NCBI GenBank assembly: GCA_023137275.1
Contig: JAGLPO010000080.1
Coordinates: 1 to 37,061 of the forward strand
Direction: 5' to 3'
Length of the DNA stretch: 37,061 bases
Source: Candidatus Parcubacteria bacterium
GTDB taxonomy: Bacteria > Patescibacteriota > Patescibacteriia > Patescibacteriales > UBA12075
The translations under genes and the position numbers were made by a program. Positions 8,498-16,346 of the stretch are shown here, one piece after another. Position 1 is the stretch's first letter. Each line of letters starts with the position of its first letter. The notes beneath the pieces are model-generated. The model saw only the letters and a program-made list of their open reading frames with translations, did no database searches and was not told the DNA's origin.

Positions 8498-9535
8498 TAC
8501 GGCCGGAGCAGGGATGTGGCGAGAGAATTGAATGACTTCCCGGCCGTAAACTTGCACATACGTTTTATTTCGGAAGCGCCGGAGCAGGGACGAGAATAGC
8601 ACCACGGATATTTTCCCGGCGCAACTTCACCTAAGCGAGGATAGCATTGTTCCCGCGCGCTCATTACATTAAAAATAGGGCAAGTTTCGCATAACGCACA
8701 TTCTCGCGAAGTGCAGTGGGATGTTGGTGAAGTATTTTATGGCCGGAGTGTAAAACTATTTTACAGTAAAAATGTAGTAGACACTTCGCGAAATGTTCGT
8801 TATGCGATAACTTGCCAGCCGTGCCACGTCAGAGCCGGCGTGAATATTTAGTCACTGTTGATTTCGCACCGTCCGTTCACAGCGAGGAGCAAAAGCCCTG
8901 GAGTGAAAAAAGCGGCTGAACCCGGCAGGGAGCAGAGGGAGCTTTTTTCACGTAAGGGCTGGAGCGACGAAGCGCCGCATTGTCCGTGAATTTTGCATTG
9001 CCACGTCAGCATTTACTTTTTAACTGCTACAGGAAACTGAGTATAATTTCTTGTTATACTACGAACGCAACGCCTCGGAGTATAACAAAAATTATACTCA
9101 CGTTTCCGTCGTGGACGCGCGCCTGGAACTTGAATGTTATTAACCGCAAGGACTTTGATATCGGCGCCAGTAAAGGCGTGGAATTCGCACGGAAGTGAGC
9201 GCCGGTAGTTTAGAATAAGGAATGGAGCGGAGGCGCAGGACGGACGGGCGACGAGGGCAACTCCTTTGAGTTATTATCGCCCTGGTCGTACGGCCGTCCG
9301 GAGTCGGAGCGGAATGACATCCGCTTTATAGTTTTTTGATAACGGAGTGTAGTGGAGCTTGGGGATTTTTGTGAGTTCCGGAGCGAAGCGCAGGATCTCA
9401 CAAAAATCACCGGGCGGAACGGAACGACATCATTATTGGTTTGATTTGCACATATTGTAATTATTTGATTAACAGAGCTGGAGACGTGGCCGCGCGTAGT
9501 CCCGAGACTTCGGGACGGAGCGCGGACGCGGCTCT
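8498..9535. other. GC-rich hairpin array (at least 7 strong inverted repeats), apparently non-coding
   Basis: Hairpins at 8498-8548, 8573-8628, 8679-8816 (35-nt arms), 8895-8959, 9032-9107 (28-nt arms), 9238-9299, 9364-9408, 9474-9535; recurrent GGAG(C/T) motif; no convincing ORF. Confidence 0.7.
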
Positions 9536-9588
9536 AGCGGTTAGGAAGCTTATGCCCGGATTAAATAATTTAATATAAAAATTTTTAC

Positions 9589-9759
9589 ATGGTTAGCAAG
9601 GAATTAATACAAGAATTCAGAGAAATAGCAAAAGCCGAATATGGGCTTGATTTGAGCTTTGAAGAAGCAAGCAATATCGGCAATGACCTTGTAGATGTTT
9701 TTGACACGCTGGCCAAAATTGACTTTGAAGAAAAAAGAAATCGTACCTTGTCAAAATGA
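9589..9759 (+). CDS. Small 56-aa conserved-looking hypothetical protein
   Basis: MVSKELIQEFREIAKAEYGLDLSFEEASNIGNDLVDVFDTLAKIDFEEKRNRTLSK; helical composition; resembles short ORFs I recall from CPR genomes. Confidence 0.6.
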   Translation: MVSKELIQEFREIAKAEYGLDLSFEEASNIGNDLVDVFDTLAKIDFEEKRNRTLSK

Positions 9760-9781
9760 ATATTTGTGGTAATATATAAGT

Positions 9782-9884
9782 GACACCTAACCAAAATTAA
9801 ATAGCAAATGTTTTTATTTATTTGTCCCCTGAAAGGGGCGGTTTCTGCCGACAAATAATGCATTTGCTTTATTGGTTGGGTGTC
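9782..9884. repeat. MITE/REP-like long inverted repeat with nested hairpins
   Basis: GACACCTAACCAA...AGCAAATG (9782-9810) pairs with CATTTGCTTTATTGGTTGGGTGTC (9861-9884); inner TTATTTGTC/GACAAATAA stem and CCCCTgaaAGGGG hairpin. Confidence 0.65.
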
Positions 9885-9936
9885 CAGAACCGTCCCTTTT
9901 TGGTTGCCTAAATTCTGGTTCTGTAACGATTTATGT

Positions 9937-10140
9937 ATGCCGGAAAAAAACAGAATTCAAAAACTAAAATTCCACATAAAAAACAAGGATTATTTCGGAA
10001 CTCTTGCCACAATTTTGCATTTGTTCAGACTGGATGTTTTGGAAAAGAAATTTATTTATGACAAGGACAAGGTATTGGAAAAAATTATCAAAGATTTAGT
10101 CTATCTGCAGGATAATTACAACATTACTAAAAAGGATTAA
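9937..10140 (+). CDS. Hypothetical protein (67 aa)
   Basis: ATG at 9937 (MPEKNRIQKLKFHIKNKDYFGTLATILHLFRLDVLEKKF...); the longer track start lies in repeat-derived sequence. Confidence 0.5.
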   Translation: MPEKNRIQKLKFHIKNKDYFGTLATILHLFRLDVLEKKFIYDKDKVLEKIIKDLVYLQDNYNITKKD

Positions 10141-10158
10141 ATAACTAAACAAGCGTTT

Positions 10159-10410
10159 ATGTTTAGGCTAATATTAATTTTGTTTATACTTTTGATTTTA
10201 ACCAGCTGTGTTGCCAGCCAGGCCTCGGAGCAAATAATCCCGGAACAAAAAATCAGCACAGTCTGCTCTTGCCGGTCTAACCGCTATAATTGCGCGGACT
10301 TTAAAACGCGCCGTGAGGCGCGAGAGAAGTATGAATGCTGTATGCGAAAAGTCGGTTATGATGTTCATCGCTTAGACCGTGATAAGGATGGAATAGCATG
10401 CGAATGGTAA
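10159..10410 (+). CDS. Lipoprotein with Excalibur-type calcium-binding motif
   Basis: Signal/lipobox-like LILFILLILTSC; Cys-rich C-terminus ending in DVHRLDRDKDGIACEW. Confidence 0.75.
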   Translation: MFRLILILFILLILTSCVASQASEQIIPEQKISTVCSCRSNRYNCADFKTRREAREKYECCMRKVGYDVHRLDRDKDGIACEW

Positions 10411-10436
10411 TTATATATCACTCCTTGATATAAAAA

Positions 10437-10467
10437 ACGGGGCTTGGAATAAAATCCAAAACCCCGT
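10437..10467. terminator. Terminator-like hairpin between convergent genes
   Basis: ACGGGGCTTGGA-ataaaa-TCCAAAACCCCGT. Confidence 0.65.
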
Positions 10468-10499
10468 TCAGGTCTTTAAAAACAATTTTGATTCATGAA

Positions 10500-11759
10500 T
10501 TACGCGAGAGCGTGTTTCCTGGCTGTTTCGACGAAAAGCTTGAGCCCGGGCATCGTATCGATATGATAGGATTGCACAAATCTGGGTGCGTCGATTTTAC
10601 CGCTGTTGAGAATATCCGCCAGCTCGCCATAGGTGGCTGATTCCACACCTAGGTTGTCCAGACCTTTTTTCAGATCATCTGCGCACGGAAGCGCCCATTC
10701 TTCGGGTGGAGGGCAGCCACAATGACCGGCAACCCGCACAAACTTGGCGCCAACTTCGTTCTCATACATCTCTTTGGCCGCTTCAAGAGGCATTATGCAA
10801 TCAATCATCCAGTAAGTCCAGGCCCGCACCAGTTTAAAAGTTCCCAATTTGCCGGACAACGTAAAAGGCACTTCACTGTTCGTTCGGTTTCCTTTTACAA
10901 TCTCAATTCCGGCATCTTTGAGTTCCTTTTTAATTACGACATCGGCGTATGCGGCACCGGCCAAATTTTTGAAATGGCCGTCCTTGCCCAGAAATTCGGG
11001 ATCATCCGCCACGGATTTCAAATGGCAATCGCTGTGGAAATATTTCCAGACGTTGAAATATCCTTCGTCATCTTCCTGGACTACGTATTCATCGGTGACG
11101 CTTTCGCGTTCGGACAACCAGCCGTGTTCGTTTACGACGATTCTTCTTTCCCAGTCCTTTTCTGAATCGGGATACCTGAGGGAAAGGTTGATGTTTTTGT
11201 CGTTACGGACGAGAATGTCGGATTGCATAAAGTAGGTTGCATCAGTCTTGGCGGCATAAGCGGCTTTAACTTCGCCCAAGGTTTTCCCGACGAATTCATC
11301 CAGCAGATAAACCTCTGTGCTGCGAATTGGCACCGTATTGTGGCAGTTGTTGGCTTCCCATGATTTACCGCAGTAAGGACAAAGGATATTGTCGTCAGGG
11401 ATTTCGCTTCCCATTGCAAAACTGACCATTGTTTTTTCACCGCGTTTGGAATGCTCTTTGATGTACGCCCAGAAATCATCTCTAGTCATAACATCGGGAA
11501 TTTCGGGCATTTCATCTTTGGGTACATAGCCGTGGGCTTTGCTGCAGTTTCCACAAGTGTCGAGCGAAAAGCGGCCGAAAATAAAAAATTCGTTCATACG
11601 CTCATCTCGTTGATACCCGGCAACGCGTCTTGCCCTAATAAGGTGATTGAGTCCAGCCAAAGAAGTAAGAGACTTTTCAATCCCTTCCTTGGTGTCATAC
11701 CAAGGGCATCCGTCCTCGTTATGCTCTACAGGTTCTTTGCTAATGGAAAATTTAATCAT
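10500..11759 (-). CDS. Uncharacterised Cys/His-rich protein
   Basis: ATG at 11759 preceded by strong RBS AGGAGG; motifs CGNCSKAH, CPYCGKSW, HCGCPPPEEW. Confidence 0.7.
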   Translation of the reverse strand: MIKFSISKEPVEHNEDGCPWYDTKEGIEKSLTSLAGLNHLIRARRVAGYQRDERMNEFFIFGRFSLDTCGNCSKAHGYVPKDEMPEIPDVMTRDDFWAYIKEHSKRGEKTMVSFAMGSEIPDDNILCPYCGKSWEANNCHNTVPIRSTEVYLLDEFVGKTLGEVKAAYAAKTDATYFMQSDILVRNDKNINLSLRYPDSEKDWERRIVVNEHGWLSERESVTDEYVVQEDDEGYFNVWKYFHSDCHLKSVADDPEFLGKDGHFKNLAGAAYADVVIKKELKDAGIEIVKGNRTNSEVPFTLSGKLGTFKLVRAWTYWMIDCIMPLEAAKEMYENEVGAKFVRVAGHCGCPPPEEWALPCADDLKKGLDNLGVESATYGELADILNSGKIDAPRFVQSYHIDTMPGLKLFVETARKHALA

Positions 11760-11961
11760 CGATAATTCCTCCTTTATTGGGTAGTTGATTTTTCGGTTTA
11801 TTCTCAAAAATTGTTTTTAAAAACATAACTATTTTTAGTCAAAAGAACGCAATTATGATTATAATAATAATCGATATAATATATCATATTTTTAATAAAA
11901 TGTCAACTAAAAATTTCTCATCCTTTATTTTTTATTCAATATTAGGTAAATAATTTTATAA

Positions 11962-13575
11962 ATGATTGCTACTAACAACAAAAAATGCATAATATATTGC
12001 CGGGTGTCTTCAAAAGAGCAGGAAGACCGAGGCTATTCATTGGAAGCGCAGGAAAAACTTCTAACCGGCTATGCAAATAAATACAACTTGAATATTGTTA
12101 AGGTTTTTAAAATTTCAGAATCAGCAAGCGGAAAACAAATCAGAAAAACTTTTAATGAGATGTTGCGGTATATCAAAAAAAGAAAAATTGACATTATTCT
12201 TTGCGAGAAGATTGACCGCCTGACTCGAAATCTGAAAGACGGCGCGGTTATAAGCGATTGGGTAATGGCTGATGAAAATCGGCAAGTCCATTTTGTAAAA
12301 GAGAATTTTGTTGTTAGCAGAAATACGCGCGCTCATGAAAATCTGGTCTGGGATATGAAAGTGGCCATTGCCCGCTTCTACACAAATAATTTGAGTGAAG
12401 AAGTGAAGAAAGGACAAAAGGCAAAGATTGAAGCCGGCTGGCTGCCAAGCGGATACAAATTCGGCTATAAAACAATCGGAGAACAAGGACACAAAACACA
12501 AATAATTAATAAACCATACGCCAATTATGTAAAAAAGATTTTTAAACTTTATAAATCCGGCAATTATACACTCAAAAGAATTGCCAGCGAAATGCACAAA
12601 CAAGGCCTGCGAAGCAAGAACGGCAACAAGGTCGGCCATAATACAATACACAAAATATTATCCGATACTTTTTATATCGGTATAATCACTTGGAACGGCA
12701 AGGAATATCCGGGCAAGCAGGAGCGAATAATTGATGAAAGTTTATATTACGAAGTACAAAGAAAATTAAAAAGAAAAATCAAAGGCAAACAATTCAAAAC
12801 CCATAACCATATTTTCAAAGGCATAATTCGCTGCGCTAAGTGCAATTGCCTCATAACCTGGGAAACCCAAAAAGGCCATCATTATGGCCGATGTAAAAAT
12901 TATAAGCCTTGCGGCCAGAAAGGCTATGTTCGGGAAGATAGAATTGAAAACACTATATTTGAAAGCCTGCAAAAAATTAAACCAAACAGCCAGAAAGTGC
13001 TTGATTGGGTTAATAAGGCCTTGAAAGAAACCAACAAGAGTAAAACTGATTATACCAGTACTACCCGTGAAAGCCTGAATAATGCTTTAAAAACTTTTGA
13101 AAATCGTCTTGATAAAATATATATTGACAAACTGGACGAAGTAATTTCAGAAGAATATTATCAAAAAAAATTCAAAGAATTTTCTGATCAGAAAAAAGAA
13201 GCTCTGCGCCAGTTGAACAAGATGGAAAATAATGTCCAGAATTATTATGAGATTGGCATGGAAATTCACAACCTCGCTTTCAATGCTCAACGGCTCTACA
13301 ACAGCCCAAAAGCGTCCCCTGACGACAAGCGGACACTTTTGACGAAGTTCTTTACAAGGATGAAGCTGGAAGATAAGAAGCTGGCTTATGAGTTCAAACC
13401 GGCTTACAAATTTCTTTCCGAATGGATGCCCAAGCTAAACGCCACTTCCGAACTTTTAAAACAGACCGAAGATTACAAAAGAACAGGCGCCTTCGCGCCT
13501 GCTCATCCTACTGTGCTCGGGGACATGGACTCGAACCATGGTTGCCAGGACCAGAACCTGGAGTCCTACCACTAG
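11962..13575 (+). CDS. Large serine recombinase (resolvase N-terminus + recombinase + Zn ribbon)
   Basis: IIYCRVSSKEQEDRGYSLEAQ..., CEKIDRLTRNLKD, Zn ribbon CAKCNCLITWETQKGHHYGRCKNYKPC. Confidence 0.92.
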   Translation: MIATNNKKCIIYCRVSSKEQEDRGYSLEAQEKLLTGYANKYNLNIVKVFKISESASGKQIRKTFNEMLRYIKKRKIDIILCEKIDRLTRNLKDGAVISDWVMADENRQVHFVKENFVVSRNTRAHENLVWDMKVAIARFYTNNLSEEVKKGQKAKIEAGWLPSGYKFGYKTIGEQGHKTQIINKPYANYVKKIFKLYKSGNYTLKRIASEMHKQGLRSKNGNKVGHNTIHKILSDTFYIGIITWNGKEYPGKQERIIDESLYYEVQRKLKRKIKGKQFKTHNHIFKGIIRCAKCNCLITWETQKGHHYGRCKNYKPCGQKGYVREDRIENTIFESLQKIKPNSQKVLDWVNKALKETNKSKTDYTSTTRESLNNALKTFENRLDKIYIDKLDEVISEEYYQKKFKEFSDQKKEALRQLNKMENNVQNYYEIGMEIHNLAFNAQRLYNSPKASPDDKRTLLTKFFTRMKLEDKKLAYEFKPAYKFLSEWMPKLNATSELLKQTEDYKRTGAFAPAHPTVLGDMDSNHGCQDQNLESYH

Positions 13576-13586
13576 ACGATCCCCGA
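13516..13586 (-). tRNA. tRNA-Gln (anticodon CTG)
   Basis: Reverse complement TCGGGGATCGTCTAGTGGTAGGACTCCAGGTTCTGGTCCTGGCAACCATGGTTCGAGTCCATGTCCCCGAG folds as a cloverleaf: acceptor TCGGGGA/TCCCCGA, anticodon stem CCAGG-TTCTGGT-CCTGG, T arm CATGG-TTCGAGT-CCATG. Confidence 0.9.
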
Positions 13587-13591
13587 ATATA

Positions 13592-15307
13592 TTATTTCAC
13601 TACTTTCCCGCCAAAAGTCTTTAATAAATTATCTATAGCGTTATTCTTGTCATCCGCAGCTTTAGCGTATGATGAATCCGCGCTAACATCCTGTTTGCCT
13701 GCTTGCCCGTCTTGCTGTGGAACCGGCGTGGATGGCTGACTAACCGGCTTAGGCGGCAGCGGCGCCGCAGCTTGAGTTTTACTGGCACCATTGCCGTTGG
13801 TTTTAATATTTTCATCAACTATCGCGTCAATAAATAAATTCTGTCCATAAACGTCTTTTAGCACTCCCTCAACCAAAATCTTGATTTTATTTTCGCTAAT
13901 CCTTTCTTTATGAAATTTATATTTAAAAGCCAGGCATATCCGTCCGGCATTAACATCGCGCGGCTCGCAAACGCGAAGAATAAATGAAAGCGAATGATTG
14001 TGCTGTTTGACCTTTGCCAAAACCTCGTGCCATTTGGCGATTATTGTTTCAGAGTCTATATTTACATTGCTTGACTGATTACTAATCGAAGTCGGGGTCG
14101 GATTAGCGGCTCTTGCCTGGCTAGCCATGGGAGGTGTTGAATTATTAACCAAAGGCGCTGGATTACTAACCAAAGGCGGCGGCGGGACCGGGCTGGCAGG
14201 AGAGCCGGCGCGGACAGAAGAACAAACTTTAGCAATCGCGATCTCTATCGGTAATTGTGATATAAAACTGGTGTTTATTTTATTCCGGGCTTCTCCCAAA
14301 GCCTCAATAAAATCCAATATTTGCTTAAGCTCAAGAATGGCGACTATTTTATTTACTTCCATTTCCATGCTTTCCCCCATTTCCAGACCCAGCTTATCAG
14401 CCAGGGAGGGATTAATTTTTATGATCATTACTTTTCTTATCAGCTCAATACTGTCATCCACAAAGCGTCTCAAATCCACTCCTTCATCAATAACTTTATT
14501 AACCAGCTCTATGGCCGCGCCGGCATCCTTTTTCTGGAGCAGCTTTAACAAGTTAATCGCTTCTTTAATATCGCTTCGCGGAATTACCAAATCAGCTTCT
14601 TCAAGGCTTATTTCCTTGCCCCCGATCGCGATGATCTGCCCCAAAAGGCTTTCCGCGTCCCGCATATGCCCTTCTGAGTGGCGCGCCACTGACTCAAGAA
14701 TTTCTTTACTAATTTTGATATTTTCTTTTCTTATTATATAGCTTAATTTTTTAACCTGATCGGAAACGGAAATACGCTTAAAATCAAAACGTTCACATCG
14801 GGAAATAATAGTGGCCGGAATTTTATGGACTTCGGTAGTACAGAGGATAAAAATAACATTCTGAGGCGGCTCTTCCAGAGTTTTCAAAAGAGCGTTAAAA
14901 GCCGAAATGGAAAGCATATGTATTTCATCAATAATAAATACTTTATACTTGGCCCGGCTAGATGCCACTCGGGCGGCAGCGATAATATTTTCCCGGACAT
15001 TGTCAACACCGGTATGCGAGGCCGCGTCTATCTCTATAATATCCAGGCTGCGGCCGGCTAATATTTCCTCACAGCGCGCGCATTTGCCGCAAGGCTCGTA
15101 TTTACCGCTTTGGAGCTTTTCACAATTTACTGACTTAGCTAAAACCCGGGCAATCGTAGTCTTGCCTACTCCCCGCGGCCCGCTAAAAAGATAAGCATGG
15201 GCGGTTTTGTTGCCGGCTATCTCCTGGGTCAAGGTAATTTTAATATGATTTTGATTCACCACCTCTTCCCAGTTGCCTGGCCTATATTTTCTATAGAGTA
15301 TCGCCAT
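13592..15307 (-). CDS. dnaX: DNA polymerase III subunit gamma/tau
   Basis: MAILYRKYRPGNWEEVVNQ, GPRGVGKTTIARVLAKSVNC, Zn-binding CGKCARC, EIDAASHTGVDNVR, IDEIHMLS. Confidence 0.95.
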   Translation of the reverse strand: MAILYRKYRPGNWEEVVNQNHIKITLTQEIAGNKTAHAYLFSGPRGVGKTTIARVLAKSVNCEKLQSGKYEPCGKCARCEEILAGRSLDIIEIDAASHTGVDNVRENIIAAARVASSRAKYKVFIIDEIHMLSISAFNALLKTLEEPPQNVIFILCTTEVHKIPATIISRCERFDFKRISVSDQVKKLSYIIRKENIKISKEILESVARHSEGHMRDAESLLGQIIAIGGKEISLEEADLVIPRSDIKEAINLLKLLQKKDAGAAIELVNKVIDEGVDLRRFVDDSIELIRKVMIIKINPSLADKLGLEMGESMEMEVNKIVAILELKQILDFIEALGEARNKINTSFISQLPIEIAIAKVCSSVRAGSPASPVPPPPLVSNPAPLVNNSTPPMASQARAANPTPTSISNQSSNVNIDSETIIAKWHEVLAKVKQHNHSLSFILRVCEPRDVNAGRICLAFKYKFHKERISENKIKILVEGVLKDVYGQNLFIDAIVDENIKTNGNGASKTQAAAPLPPKPVSQPSTPVPQQDGQAGKQDVSADSSYAKAADDKNNAIDNLLKTFGGKVVK

Positions 15308-15333
15308 GGTTACGAATTACGAATTAATTACCT

Positions 15334-15363
15334 GCCCGCAGTGCTACAGCGTTGCAGGCGGGC
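15334..15363. repeat. REP-like palindrome
   Basis: GCCCGCAgtGCTacAGCgtTGCagGCGGGC; a second palindromic unit TCCGCCCtGGGCGGA lies at 15484-15498. Confidence 0.5.
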
Positions 15364-15530
15364 GAATTTACGAATGTTACTTACTTAAACAGCTTACCAA
15401 AAATTGAATTATTTATCAATAATTCAAAAAACCCCAACTCAATAGCGGGATTTAGAAAAAATCTCATACATTCGCGTGTGCCGTCCGCCCTGGGCGGATA
15501 GTGCGGCTTTTTCCGCTAGGAAAAATAACG

Positions 15531-16205
15531 TTAATTAACTTGCTTTACAATATTCTCAACCGCCGCCCATTTACTTTCGCCGGTTTTAGGAAGAAGGATC
15601 ACTACCTCGTCCCCATCCTGCCCCTTAAAGTAGGTGGCGCTGGCCGTAAGAACGCGCCATTTCTTGTCTTCGGAAACTACTGTATAATTTCCGCCGCTGC
15701 CTTGTTCTAATACGCCCACCACTCGCTTTCTTTCAATCGGGCCGATCTGCTTATAAACAAATGTTCCGGCGCCGGTAATCGTCAGTTTAAGTATATCGCC
15801 TTCTACCAGCTTGGATTTAGAAGCGTAATTTGCCGGTATGCTATATTGCTTTCCGTCCGGACCAATCATATTCTCGCCGTCAAACACGCCTTCAATTACC
15901 CGGCTCTCGCCGGCCTCATCGCTCTTAGGGCTTATGCTAGCCGTGTCGCCGGGGTCAATGATTTGCCCAATGCCTATGCGCGCTTCATCTTCCACGGAAA
16001 TCGTTCCGGAAAATAAATCCAATATTTTCTCATTGCTTTCCTTAATATTCAAAAGCAGAGAACGGATCAGCGCTAATTTGGAGTTGCTAATAATGATTCC
16101 TTCATCATTAGCTTTATCCTTTAGTGATTTTGTTTCTTCCTCTTTTTCAATTTCTATTTCCAGGTCGTCAATATCCTGGTTGACGCTTTTTTCTGTTTTC
16201 GTCAT
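15531..16205 (-). CDS. Hypothetical protein
   Basis: 224-aa ORF, acidic N-terminus, beta-rich C-terminal region; no firmly recognised family. Confidence 0.7.
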   Translation of the reverse strand: MTKTEKSVNQDIDDLEIEIEKEEETKSLKDKANDEGIIISNSKLALIRSLLLNIKESNEKILDLFSGTISVEDEARIGIGQIIDPGDTASISPKSDEAGESRVIEGVFDGENMIGPDGKQYSIPANYASKSKLVEGDILKLTITGAGTFVYKQIGPIERKRVVGVLEQGSGGNYTVVSEDKKWRVLTASATYFKGQDGDEVVILLPKTGESKWAAVENIVKQVN

Positions 16206-16346
16206 ATATTTTATTTTAAATTTTATCCCGCCCTTTATATTTTTTATTTCCCCTGATTATAATTTAGCGGAATTTTAGCTAATTTTAGTATTTTTACTTT
16301 TTATATTTCATCCCCATTTGTTGGTTTTATAATATACTATTTTTAT

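Noticed and set aside
8413-9198. Track ORFs 8413-8664, 8417-8605 (-) and 8980-9198 (+)
   Set aside because: They lie within inverted-repeat stems of the hairpin array, overlap each other, have atypical composition and resemble no protein; more likely chance ORFs in non-coding GC-rich DNA.
8498-9535. Integron attC cassette array
   Set aside because: Hairpins are long and imperfect like attC sites, but I could not find consistent RYYYAAC/GTTRRRY core sites or an integron tyrosine integrase in the window.
10722-11765. Plus-strand ORFs 10722-11165, 10849-11235, 11451-11765 and minus-strand ORF 11132-11479
   Set aside because: Overlap the RBS-supported 10500-11759 gene on the opposite strand or in another frame; composition is not protein-like.
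13422-15388. Plus-strand ORFs over dnaX (13422-13739, 14127-14741, 14907-15194 and others) and minus 13633-13818
   Set aside because: Shadow ORFs opposite or out of frame with dnaX.
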